Shown here in pieces: positions 1 through 9,560 of a stretch of 26,509 nucleotides of DNA (positions within the stretch are counted from its first letter, which is position 1; the number at the start of each line of letters is the position of its first letter). The notes under the pieces were generated by a model. That model ran no database searches, was not told where the DNA came from, and was given only the letters and a program-made list of their open reading frames with translations. Source of the DNA: Apostichopus parvimensis (Eukaryota > Echinodermata > Holothuroidea > Aspidochirotida > Stichopodidae); contig KN882273.1 of the NCBI GenBank assembly GCA_000934455.1, positions 16,870 through 43,378 of the forward strand. Direction: 5' to 3'. The position numbers and the translations under genes were made by a program.

Positions 1-258
1 AATACAGTACAACTTCAGACTGCTGATATTATTAGTGCAACTTCAGACCGATGAAATCAATGCAGTACAACTTCAGACTGCTGATATAATCAATACAGTA
101 CAACTTCAGACTGCTGATATAATCAATAGTACAACTTCAGACTGCTGATATCATTAGTGCAACTTCAGGCCGTTGAAATCAATGCAGTACAACTTCAGAC
201 TGCTGATATAATCAATACAGTACAACTTCAGACTGATGATATAATCAATACAGTACAT
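1..258. repeat. 33-bp minisatellite
   Basis: The tract is tandem copies of a unit close to caatacagtacaacttcaga followed by ctgctgatataat, about 33 bp. Shorter variant units carrying tagtgcaacttcagaccgat are interspersed. About seven to eight units are visible and the array runs off the left edge, so its full size is unknown. The tacagta core also occurs in the pentanucleotide tracts further right. It lies in the same gene as the CACNA2D-like exon at 804-936, presumably in the following intron. Confidence 0.9.
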
Positions 259-266
259 GAAAGTGA

Positions 267-425
267 ATAGATCTTCAGATTCATGATAACCAATAGATCT
301 CCAGATTCAATAAAATCAATAGATCTTCAGATTCATTAAAATCAACAGATCTAGGTTGTGAGGAGACAGGTAAGCGAGGAGCTAGGTAAATTCATGATCT
401 AATAGATCTTCAGTCTCATGGTAAT
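267..425. repeat. 26-bp degenerate tandem repeat
   Basis: Three consecutive units close to aatagatcttcagattcat plus a seven-base tail (ataaaatc-like) are followed by a degraded unit and an isolated copy near 399. The cttcaga core resembles the adjacent 33-bp minisatellite, so the two arrays may share an origin. Units differ by several substitutions. Confidence 0.75.
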
Positions 426-797
426 CAGCACTAACGTACATCAGACTGAGAATAGACAGTGATCAGCATACTTCAGATCACTCAGCTGCACTGTAGGTTC
501 ATGCACAACTTCAGCTCTGTTCTCAGACTATGGGGACATCAGTTAATTGCTTTCACTCTTTAGATAAAATGTCATCCTCTTGAAATGAATGAACTCATCT
601 ACTTTGCATCAGCAAAGATCAGGAGCGAAGTGCTAGAAAAACGTTTTCGAGGATTAGCCTGAAAGATATTTTAATCTGTATTTAATACTGACAAGATCTT
701 CCTACACGATTTAACTGAACAACACCTACAGTAAACCTTCTGTTTTGTTACTGTGTAAAACCATGGTTACAATTTCTTAGAAAGTTCTGTTAATTAA
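426..797. other. Intron sequence, nothing recognised
   Basis: No open frame, repeat or splice pair could be supported here. On the minus strand this directly follows the gtaagt donor of the exon at 804-936, so it should be the start of the next intron. I looked for the next alpha2-delta exon (the W-x-x-x-L-D-x-V-F region that usually follows) and did not see it. Confidence 0.5.
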
Positions 798-803
798 ACT
801 TAC

Positions 804-936
804 CTTTATTGTACACAACTGTTGGCACATGGATGGTGCTGTTAGTATAAAGGACACCTGTACTTTCGTAGCCAGCAATGTTCATAAAGAGATCTTCTAA
901 ACTAGTATCCAAGGCATTTAGATACTCGGGTGGCGG
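804..936 (-). CDS. CACNA2D-like calcium channel alpha2-delta subunit, internal exon
   Basis: Partial gene. The minus strand shows a pyrimidine-rich acceptor ending ttag at 937-940, an open exon of 44 codons plus one base, and a gtaagt donor at 798-803. It enters in phase 0 and leaves in phase 1. The translation opens with PPPEYLNALDTSLEDLF and ends with VLYTNSTIHVPTVVYNK. The pattern N-x-S, then V-x-I/V-P-T-x-V-Y, is how I recall the end of the VWA_N region of alpha2-delta subunits, just before the metal-binding VWA domain. These extracellular, membrane-tethered auxiliary subunits promote surface trafficking of high-voltage-activated calcium channels. N-S-T is an N-glycosylation sequon, as expected for an extracellular segment. 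Phase 0 entry fits direct joining to the exon at 22437-22493 across about 21.5 kb. Family assignment rests on recalled patterns, not a search; the paralogue cannot be told. Confidence 0.75.
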
Positions 937-2280
937 CTAAGGATGAAACAAGAAACGGAGAATACACTCAGATAACTTAAAGCACTTTAAATGGGTTTCC
1001 ATTAAGGAATGAATACAAGAAGAGGAGCCAATGTAGTTCAATCACATGTGACGTACAGCTTCACTTCTAGCTACGTTAAGAAAGAATTAAGCATGCAGTT
1101 TTACAGTATATACATCTGACAATGACAGTAAATTTGCCTAATTCCTTTGTCTTGCCAGAGTAGTACTTAACAATATTACCTTGTTAATGGACGCATAAAA
1201 CTTGTCTAGTTTGTAAGCAATCAAGTGTTACCCATAACTATAAGTTATGCAAAAACAAAAAATAAAGAATACCAACTTTAGGAGAGAATACAGCTGATTT
1301 GGTAGGTCAGTGGCTGAATCTCATTCTAGCAAATAACTTCTATGCTCTTCAAAAATTACAAAGCCAAGGGTTGATACAATAGTCTTTCTTTCAAATAAGA
1401 GACAATTTTAAAGCTCCTGAAATCTACTCTACATTATGTTATAACTTAACAGGCTCTGATGGATCTCTTCATCATTAATTACCTGTATAGCTCTGTGACA
1501 ATGGTATCCTAAATTACACTGATTCAAGAATGATCTACAAACAATATTACATGTTGCCCATGCATTGACTGTAAGTAAGAATTCTCCAACACAAGCCTAT
1601 GTAGATATATATCCAATTTTCTGTGTATGTCTTCCAAGTAACACTGGCTTGCTGTTTAACGCACATATACTGTACACATTGACTGCAATTTGTAGGAGTG
1701 AATTGGCTACCAAAAACAACAGTAGCCCACCATCTGTACAACAAGTAAAAAGCCTGATCGGATCCTTAGAATATTTGAAGGACAGACATCATGCATGATA
1801 AACCTCCTGTTACTGACAGTATTGTTATTAATTTATTTCTGAGATCTGTCAAGGTAACGAGAATCAATGTAACTAATGTACATGATGGATCCACACACGT
1901 TTTCACTGTAAAGGGAAAAGCAGAATGACTAATATCATTTTGTCATTTCTGAATCATGAGTGAGATAATTTTAGCTGAATATGAACGGTACAGACTGCTC
2001 TTTATCTACTTCCACCACTCTTAACTAAAAAAAATAATTATTGACAATCTTTTTTCACTTTATTTTCTCATTTTCACTTAATTAAGTTCACTCTAAAACA
2101 TATAAGTACTGTATTTCTGCACAACTGATGCCCAAAGTCAGTTTACAGAATCATCTACAGGCAAAAATCTTGAACAAGTAAGTAGTATTTCCTACTGTTT
2201 AATACTGTAATTTCATAAACAGTTGTAAGAAAATGAGACTTGGCATTTAGAAGGATGTTCATTCTATTCGATATGACAAT
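937..2280. other. Intron sequence, no supported feature
   Basis: AT-rich single-copy-looking DNA. Short open frames near 1547-1798 exist on both strands over the same bases, show no domain and no splice context, and are best read as chance. It belongs to the long intron of the CACNA2D-like gene. Confidence 0.5.
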
Positions 2281-2420
2281 TACAATACAATGCAGTTCAG
2301 GTAGAGTACATGCAGTACAGCACAGTACAGGTACAGTACAGACCTACAGTACAGTACAGGTACAGTAAAGCACAGTACAGTACGGGTACAGCACAGCACA
2401 GGTACAGCACAGTACAGGTG
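2281..2420. repeat. CAGTA/GTACA pentanucleotide microsatellite, left block
   Basis: Imperfect runs of cagta, caggta and cagca. A longer pattern, gacctacagtacagtacagg followed by tacagtaaagcacagtacag, recurs with small changes at about 3372-3425, so this block and the one at 3229-3488 are parts of one tract split by the element at 2421-3228. GTAC is self-complementary, so long runs can fold. Confidence 0.9.
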
Positions 2421-3228
2421 TGTAGTGTTTAATCATATACTTGAATGCACCCATGTAAAAATAACCTCTGACCTCCTAAAGGGGTCTGGATTCTGGCTTC
2501 AATACAACAGCATTATCTCGTAATCATTCGGTGTTCTGAATCATTCATTACCCTTATCCCATCCTCGTGGCCAATATAAAATCGTGCGGGCGTGGATTGA
2601 TAAGGGTAATGAATGATTCAGAACACCGAATGTAAATTAAGGACCCGAATGGTAAAGATTCGGTTGAGAGTGAAGTACTAGTAACCTCTCCTCTCCTGTG
2701 TGCCATAATATTTATGTGTTACAAAATCACAAATCATATTGCTTTGAACAATTGATTGCAAGGTTATTAAACTCAGTTAAATATTTCAATCTATGCAGTA
2801 CAAGTCAATTCTATGCAGTACATGTTATTGTTTGATATTGTACTATTTCTGAGTTTTGGTAATGGCACATACCTATATCCTATACCAACCTTTTACTTTT
2901 ACTTTTTATGGTTCAAACTTTATATGAACAGTTCACACTTTAAGCAAAGTGTCAGACGCTTATTATTTATATCATTCAACTTTTCAGCTTGTTTCATATA
3001 TTAACAGATCAATGTTTATTAATCTTGAACTGTTGAACACTTGTTTTATTTATCTAAAGTTGGGAGGGATGTAGTGTTTAATCATATACTTGCATGCACC
3101 CATGTAAATATAACCTCTGACCTAAAGGGGTCTGGATTCTGGCTTCAATACAACAGCATTATCTCGTAATCATTCGGTGTTCTGAATCATTCATTACCCT
3201 TATCAATCCACGCCCGCACGATTTTATA
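2421..3228 (+). mobile_element. Short non-autonomous LTR-like retroelement inserted in the microsatellite
   Basis: Two direct repeats, 2421-2558 and 3070-3204, differ by two substitutions and one 3-base indel. Both start tgtagtgttt, and the second is immediately preceded by a purine tract gggaggga (3062-3069), the usual arrangement of polypurine tract and 3' LTR. The first repeat is followed by ccaatataaaatcg, a CCAAT/TATA-like stretch expected of an LTR promoter. The interior (about 2724-3061) has no recognisable gag or pol. The flanks carry aggtg on both sides (2416-2420 and 3229-3233); removing the element and one copy restores a sequence that occurs intact at 3298-3325. The right end, gattttata, is not a canonical CA end, so the 3' repeat is probably truncated. 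No primer-binding site is evident. A fold-back element is the alternative. Confidence 0.55.
2525..2632. repeat. 34-bp perfect inverted repeat with 40-nt loop
   Basis: The left arm 2525-2558 starts cattcggtgttctgaatcat, and its exact reverse complement is 2599-2632. The 40-nt loop holds the CCAAT/TATA-like segment. The second end repeat of the element (3070-3228) has the same left arm but is followed at 3205-3228 by the reverse complement of loop bases 2575-2598, so the loop is in the opposite orientation there. Confidence 0.92.
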
Positions 3229-3488
3229 AGGTGGAGCACAGTACAGGTACAGGTACAGTACAGACCAACAGTACAGTACGAGTACAGCACAGGTACAGCA
3301 CAGTACAGGTGGAGCACAGTACAGGTACAGTACAGACCTACAGCACAGGTACAGCACAGTATAGGTACAGTACAGACCTACAGTACAGTACAGGTACAGG
3401 TACAGTAAAGCACAGTACAGTACGGGTACAGCACAGCACAGAACAGCACAGTACAGGTGGAGCACAGTACAGGTACAGTACCTGTACC
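3229..3488. repeat. CAGTA/GTACA pentanucleotide microsatellite, middle block
   Basis: Imperfect cagta, caggta and cagca runs with a recurring higher-order segment gcacagtacaggtggagcac at 3298 and 3446. Open frames read through this tract on both strands only because the repeat lacks stop codons in several frames; they are not genes. The block ends at the left terminus of the hAT-type MITE. Confidence 0.92.
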
Positions 3489-3884
3489 CAGTGGCGGAGC
3501 TAGGGGTATTTGTCAGGGGGGGGGGCCGAAAATGGTCTGTAGGGGCGCTTTCGACACTATCTAAGCCGAGCGCCACATTATGGCGCGGAGCGTACAGAAT
3601 ATTTTTTAGTAAAGATACTCCTTAGATCGCCGGAAATGACCCTTTCCGGGCCTTGCTAATTTGCAGATAAATGAAGAATAAATAGGTGTCATCGCCATTT
3701 TGTCAGAATATTACACCAACAAAATGTGAAAAATGTCAATAGGTATTTGAGAGCGCAATAAAAAATTCAATAATCGCGAATAAGTAAAAAGTGGTAAAAA
3801 GCTGAAAAGGGTGCCAGCAGTCCATTTGAGTCCGTCAGGGGGGGGCATCCGCCCCCCTCTGACTGTATGGACGCTCCGCCACTG
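3489..3884. mobile_element. hAT-type MITE (non-autonomous DNA transposon), 396 bp
   Basis: The termini are perfect 12-bp inverted repeats, cagtggcggagc at 3489-3500 and gctccgccactg at 3873-3884. The flanking octamers cctgtacc (3481-3488) and cctgtgcc (3885-3892) match at 7 of 8 positions. An 8-bp target-site duplication and CAGTGGCGGA-like termini are hallmarks of the hAT superfamily. The interior is more GC-rich than its surroundings, contains two G-rich runs near the ends, and shows no transposase frame. The host site is the pentanucleotide tract, which continues on both sides. Confidence 0.87.
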
Positions 3885-4372
3885 CCTGTGCCTTTACACA
3901 CAGTACAGTGTAGGTATGGCACAGTACTTTGCAATATATTACAGTACAGTATAAATAAAGTACAGTATATTACAGTACAGTACAGTAAAGGTGCAGTACA
4001 GTACCTGTACTGTGCTGTACCTGTACTTAACCTGTCCTGTACTGTACTGTAATACACTACTGTACCGGTACTGTACTGTACTGTACGATAGGGCATCGTA
4101 CAGTACAGTAGTATCTATTACAGTACAGTACTGACATACAGGTACAGGTACAGTACAGGTACGGTACAGGTAGTTTATTACAGTACAGTACATCAAAGTA
4201 CAGGTACAGTACAGTACAGTACAGCACAGGTACAGTTCCATAACAACTCCCTGGTACAGTACTACAGCACAGATACAGTACAGTATGATATAATACAGAC
4301 CTGAGCATAGGTACAGTACAGTAGTGTACTGCAATTACATCACTGTACAGTTCAGGCCTTATGAAGTACATC
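3885..4372. repeat. CAGTA pentanucleotide microsatellite, right block with strand switches
   Basis: The repeat runs as cagta, flips to tactg at about 4004-4089, and flips back. At 4074-4110 a perfect 16-bp stem (tactgtactgtacgat and its complement) encloses the 5-nt loop agggc. The frames that cross this block on either strand translate the repeat and are not genes. Confidence 0.9.
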
Positions 4373-5277
4373 TCCTAATTTATAGCTGAAGCTAACATAA
4401 ACAATTTCTTTAATAACTTTTGTGATCGAGGCCAACTATGGCAAGGTTGAGGCCAATGTGTTAAAGACTGCCAAAATTATGAATAATTTGTGAAGTAGTT
4501 TAATTACTAGTTACTTCTATATTATATACCAGTGACACCTACAGCAGTATTTCATAGCTTTCGTTTATTTGGAGTTTAAGGTCTTTAAAATTAATGATGC
4601 ACAAAGTTACAAAGCTGTTTCCTGAACAGTTAAGGAATAGTTTCTTACAAAGACACAGGGAAGACTGCAAAGTATCTTCACCACCTGACATACATATAAC
4701 CAGCATTCAGATACTGTAGTAGGCAAGTAATGTTCATACACTGTATGTATGAGTGCAGTATATTAAATTTAGCACCTACAAATATACTATATACCTACAT
4801 CAACACATCAATCACAATATATATTTTGATCATTACTGCTTAGAAGTTCTCCTTATTTTTCGGCCAACTTTTCTTCATATTTTGTACCAGAGTTGTAAGA
4901 CTAAACCTGATTATATGTAGGTCTGTTCTGGCAGCTTGTTTGTGACCTACTGTACACTTATGACTATATGGACACACATGACTATATGGACACACATGAA
5001 TGAGGCTGTACAGTATGTTAAGATCTTTAATAAGATTGTTAAACACTGGCAGATGGAGATTACAGTGCAAACTGTGCATGTGACAGTCTTGCATGAAGAT
5101 GGGAGTGTGTGATCAATCTTGAGATGACTGATATCAGACATATGAGAGGATGAGCATTTCTCTTGATATACCACATGAATCCATCACAATCATCATCATC
5201 AACATCCTCATCCTTATCATCTACACAAGTCTGATGAAGATGTTGGTTTTATACTCTACATCTACGTATACAGTAAA
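4373..5277. other. Intron sequence, small duplication only
   Basis: No gene, RNA or mobile element is supported, apart from the short tandem duplication listed at 4960-4995 and an (atc)n-like stretch near 5187-5212. Overlapping minus-strand frames at 4840-5174 show no domain. Confidence 0.5.
4960..4995. repeat. Two tandem copies of an 18-bp unit
   Basis: atgactatatggacacac occurs twice in direct succession without mismatch, which points to a recent slippage or duplication event. Confidence 0.85.
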
Positions 5278-6130
5278 GAGACTGGTAGTCACTATTACAA
5301 GTATACATGCTTTTTAATATTGACAAATGCAAGGTGATGCATATTGGTAGTAGTAACCAAAAGTATACCTACAATCTTAATGGTGTGGAGTTACAGGAGG
5401 TCTTTGTTGAAAGAGACCTAGGTATCTACATTGACTCATCTCTGCAACCTTCTAAACATTGTCTTGAAGCTGCTAAAAGAGGTAATAGGGTTTACGTGTA
5501 TGATCAAGAGGAACTTCAGTTTTCTGAAAGAAGACATAATAGTTAGGCTTTATAAGCAGTTGGTTAGGCCTCATCTGGAGTATGCTGAGCAGGCTTGGAA
5601 CCATTGCTAAGGATAAGGAAGTACTCGAAAAGGTCCAGAGAAGGGCTACTAGGATGATTAGTTCCTTAAAGAGTGTTCCTTATCATAGGCGGTTACAACT
5701 GTTGAATCTCACCACACTGGAGCTTAGGACGTTACGTGGTGACTATTCAGGTTTTCAAGATTGTGTATGGTTTTGACAATTTATCCTTCACTGACTTTTT
5801 CATGTTTGCTAATAGTAGTTGTACCAGAGGTCATTATCTTAAACTCAAAAACTCACAAAGTAGGATTAATATTCCGCATAACTTTTTTTTCTAATAGGGT
5901 TGTGAATGAGTGGAACGGTTTGCCTGAGAAAGTGTACTTGCAAGTAGTGTGAATGGGTTTTAAGAATGCTTTGGACAAGCACTTTAAGCATTGTAATTGG
6001 GTCTGAGTGTTTGCATCAGTTTTTTTCTCTCCTGTAGGGTCCTTGATGGGGACTTGAGTGTCCCTCCTGTATGATATGAATTTACCATGGCAACAGTCAT
6101 TGTCCCACAAGGATAGAAAGTAGGCAAACA
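5278..6130 (+). pseudogene. CR1-like LINE remnant: C-terminal part of reverse transcriptase ORF2
   Basis: A 5'-truncated, frame-disrupted non-LTR retrotransposon. The first frame (5307-5546) contains NIDKCKVMHIG and VERDLGIYIDSSL. Further pieces, in shifting frames, give VRPHLEYAEQAW near 5560, EVLEKVQRRATRMI at 5617-5658, a YHRRLQLLNLTTLELRTLRGD stretch, and FFSNRVVNEWNGLPEKV near 5884-5932. This order (KCKV, RPHLEY, LEKVQRRAT, WN-LP) is the C-terminal signature of CR1-clade ORF2. At least two frameshifts and several stops make it inactive. Coding homology ends around 6005; the rest to about 6130 is presumed 3' UTR. The catalytic palm motifs are absent, so it was 5'-truncated on insertion, as is common for LINEs. 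Confidence 0.85.
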
Positions 6131-6669
6131 TGTTGGCCGTAAAATTGTCAGATTACTTACACATAAAAACTGTACAAACTTCATATTAATGGGGAAATAA
6201 TCATATTACATGTAGCAAGGCAATATATTATAATTGGAAATAAACAGTTACCCACAACTATCAAATATTACTAATTGAGTTTGGACTGAAGTATGTGAAT
6301 CATGTTGACAAAATAAATATTTAATGATGCATGGCTTAATTAAATTTGATAATGTGCATACATGAAGATACATGACTGTTACATAGACTCTACTGTGAAT
6401 ATGATGTATATTATAGTTACTACCAGCAAGATTCACCATTCTGCTTGTGGCTAGTACATAAATAAGAATAGGTAAACCAATTTCAGCATACAAGTCATTT
6501 TTTTTAAAGCACTCAATGTATTGAAAGGAACTCATTTCACAGATTAATAAAAATAATATCTCAGAGTCCCCATCAATTTTCATTGATGTCACCTTACATT
6601 TATGACATATATATTGTGTTGACTATATAGTGTGTACACCAGATACATAAAAGCTTCAAACAATGTAAA
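6131..6669. other. Intron sequence, nothing recognised
   Basis: AT-rich sequence between two LINE remnants. A 114-codon minus-strand frame (6248-6592) shows no motif I recognise, has AT-driven composition and no splice context, so it is not called as a gene. Confidence 0.45.
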
Positions 6670-8009
6670 CCAATATTCAGAACCTGGCAGTTACTAAGGT
6701 ACCCAGCATGCTTCATTGTTATAATAGCACCATCCACCATCTGTGTGGCAGTAGATTTGCCAAAGGTGCTTCATGGCTCAGGAAAGAACAGGCCGGGTTC
6801 AGAAAAGGTAGAGGGACAACCGAGCAAATCATCATCTTAAGGAATATTGTGGAACAGTCATGTGAGTGGAGATCATCTCTATACCTTCATTTTATTGACT
6901 TTGAAAAAGCATTCGACTCTGTACATAGACCATGCCTATGGCAAACACTGAAGAATTACAGCATTCCAGAAAAAGTAATTAAGATTTTAAAGGAAATGTA
7001 CAATGCATTCAGCTGTGCATGCAGTGTTAGATGAAGGCGAGCTAACTGACTGGTTCCACATCACATCTGGTGTCCGACAAGGTTGTATAATGTCAGGGTT
7101 TTTATTCCTTTTGGTCATCGACTGGATAATGAGAAATGTTACTGGGGCAGAGAGAGATGGAATTAGGTGGAATTTTAACAATGTTTTAGAAGACTTAGAT
7201 TTTGCTGATGATATAGCATTGTTATCTTCTAAATTTTGATCATGTTGATCAGCGGAAGACTAATAGAGCGGTGAATGAGGCAGCAAGGGTTGGATTGAAA
7301 GTACAGTAAATGTTTGTAAATGCAAGATGATGAGGTTAAATACACAGAATGAGCAGAAGCTAGAAGTCGACGATGTGGAGATTGAGGATGTTGCTAAATT
7401 TACCTACACTGGTGCAAAAGTGAATCAAATTGGAGGTGCAATTGACAGAAGATATTAAATGCAGGGTGGGGGTAGCTATGGCAGCAGTCTGGAGCCTGAC
7501 TAGAATTTGGCACCAAGGAAACATCGGAAGACAAACTAAAATCACCCTATTCAAAACCCTTGTAAGATCAGTATTGCTATATGGATGTGAGGCATGGAAG
7601 ATAACTCAATTAGAAGGAAAGAAACAAGATACCTTCCAGTATAAATGCCGGAAGAAAACACTTAAAATAAGATACCCACCGTCTCCCACAGACCATCAGT
7701 TATGAAAAGATGGAGAGAGTGACCACATTTAACAGGATAAGTAATGAAATCAGGAGGAGAAGATGGAACTGGCTAGGATATTTGCTGCGAAAAGACAGGG
7801 CAGACAGCAATTACATAGCCCTGGGATGGACCCTAGAAGGTTCAAGAGCAAGAGGAAGGCCTAAAACAACATGGCGACATGAGGACAGTAGAGAAAGCGA
7901 GGAGGAGAGCAGGCTGGAATTGTTGGAACAAAGCCAGGACAGCAGCAGCGAACAGGAAGAAGTGGAGGGAACCTTGTGTGCCTCTTGGTACAGAGAGTGC
8001 TACGCTTAA
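6670..8009 (+). pseudogene. RTE-like LINE remnant: reverse transcriptase
   Basis: Decayed non-LTR reverse transcriptase in at least four frame segments. The first (6708-7034) has KEQAGFRKGRGTTEQ and palm motif A LHFIDFEKAFDSV, with catalytic Asp near 6897. After a frameshift around 7003-7034 comes DEGELTDWFHITSGVRQGC (motif B) and LEDLDFADDIALL with the catalytic FADD box at 7201-7212. A stop lies at 7237-7239. Later pieces carry TLVRSVLLYGCEAWK (7555-7600), RRRRWNWLGYLLRKD (about 7755-7799) and RGRPKTTW (about 7852-7875), the usual order at the ORF end. The GR-PKTTWRR type of ending and the FADD box match RTE-like elements known from many invertebrates. No endonuclease domain is visible upstream, so it is 5'-truncated. 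Both catalytic boxes survive, but the frame is broken. Confidence 0.88.
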
Positions 8010-8684
8010 GCTAAGCTTCATGGCTTATAACTTCTTGGTTTTACAGCACAAATAAACCTCCATGCACGTCTCAAGGTGTTTGCTAATTAATAAGTATCCA
8101 ACTTTACAGATTTCCATATCATCAGTAGTTGTTAGTCAAGCATTCAATACATATTTCTAGTCAATACAGGTTCAGGGCTAATTAAAGACATTACAGGTTT
8201 ATTAAAGACATAAATTAACCTGTTAGTTAAACACATAAATTATTAATAAAACATACAGGTGTTCAGAGCTAATTAAAGATTCTATCTACAGTACCACATG
8301 TGCACAGTTTTAATCAGTGTAACACATTTATGCTTGGCCATGATGTGGTGCAGCTTACACTATTGTATCAGTTATATATAGCTCCTGCATACATTAATCT
8401 TTTATTATCAATAAATTATGTTCTCACTGTGCCAAGTACATGAATAATTTCAGACAGTTCTTCATCCATCACTAGAGCTGTATGTACTGTGCTATTTGAA
8501 AAACCAAAATATTTGGTCAATTTGACAAATCATCATCACAGACACTGAGAGGAGAAATGGTGGAGGCCACACGAGGTACTGTTTTAAGTATTTGTTGTAG
8601 TTCTGGAGGGCATCGTTAGTTGTACATTTTTACTTATTTGCAACACTTAAGTATCCAGCTACAGTAGTATCATCTCAATTTATG
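8010..8684. other. Possible LINE 3' UTR, then unassigned intron
   Basis: The first hundred or so bases may be the 3' UTR of the RTE-like element. Around 8168-8278 the words ctaattaaaga, attaaagacataaattaa and acataaattattaataaa recur loosely, suggesting a decayed tandem repeat. Nothing else is supported. Confidence 0.4.
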
Positions 8685-9560
8685 TAGGATATATACAGAA
8701 GACTTAATAGTTCCTGTAGGATGTACACACAATACCTAGTAGTTCATGTAGGATGTACACACAATACCTAGTAGTTCATGTAGGATGTATACACAATACC
8801 TAGCAGTTCATGTAGGATGTACATACACAATACCTAGTAGTTCATGTAGGATGTACACACAATACCTAGTAGTTCATGTAGGATGTACATGTACACAATA
8901 CCTACTTAGTTCATGTAGAATGTACATGTATACAAAATACCAAGTACTGTAGTACATGTAGGATGTACAAAGGCAATACCTAGTAGTTCATGTAGGATGT
9001 ACATACACAATTATACCTAGTAGTTCATGAAGGATGTACATCACAATTAGTATATCATGTAGGATGTACATGTACACAATACCTACTTACTTCATGTAGA
9101 ATGTACATGTAATACCTAGTACTGTAGTACATGTAGGATGTACAAAGACAATACCTAGTAGTTTGTGTAGGAACCTGTACACAATACTGTACCTAGTAGT
9201 TCACGCAGGATGTATACAAATACCTAGTACTGTAGTTCATGTACAGTAGGATGTACATGTACACAATACCTAGTAGTTCATGTAGGATGTACATGTACAC
9301 AATACCTAGTAGTTCATGTAGGATGCAATTTACTTAGTACTGTAGTTTCAAATTTCAAGTTTCAAGTTTATTTTCCACTATCCATATAAACAGTAACAGA
9401 GTCAATGAGTAATTTACTCAAATTATGATGAAATAACAATAAACAAAGTACAAAATATGCTATAATGGAAGTGGAGGAACCAGACGTAAGTAGAAACTTT
9501 TCGAGTCTGGACCCTTAACAAACAAATTCAAGTTCAAGTAGTTCGTGTAGGATGTACAAA
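8685..9560. repeat. 32-bp minisatellite, about 20 copies
   Basis: Tandem units of about 32 bp built on agttcatgtaggatgtacac followed by acaatacctagt. Variants insert tactgtagt or gtacatgtac, giving units of about 32 to 45 bp. The left half is the most regular (8700-8890). The array is interrupted at 9348-9537 by a LINE fragment and resumes with one unit at 9538-9560. Confidence 0.93.
9348..9537 (-). mobile_element. LINE 3'-end fragment inserted in the minisatellite
   Basis: Read on the minus strand, this starts near ttaagggtccagactcgaaa and ends with a tail of aaacttgaaacttgaaa repeats, a typical 3' terminus of a non-LTR element. A related segment, gggaccaaactcgaaaatg on the minus strand, lies at about 12910-12929 at the 3' side of the larger antisense LINE, so both appear to be one family. 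The hexamer gtagtt flanks the insert (9342-9347 and 9538-9543), a plausible short target-site duplication, although it is also part of the repeat unit. Confidence 0.7.

Noticed and set aside
1..425. CRISPR-like alternation of repeats and spacers
   Set aside because: The units are contiguous tandem copies without unique spacers, in a eukaryotic context; this is a minisatellite.
3187..4371. Several overlapping open frames on both strands rich in Tyr, Cys, Thr, Val and Leu
   Set aside because: They translate the CAGTA/GTACA microsatellite, which lacks stop codons in several frames; not genes.
8685..9345. CRISPR-like array with 32-bp units
   Set aside because: The repeats are adjacent and degenerate with no distinct spacers; minisatellite.
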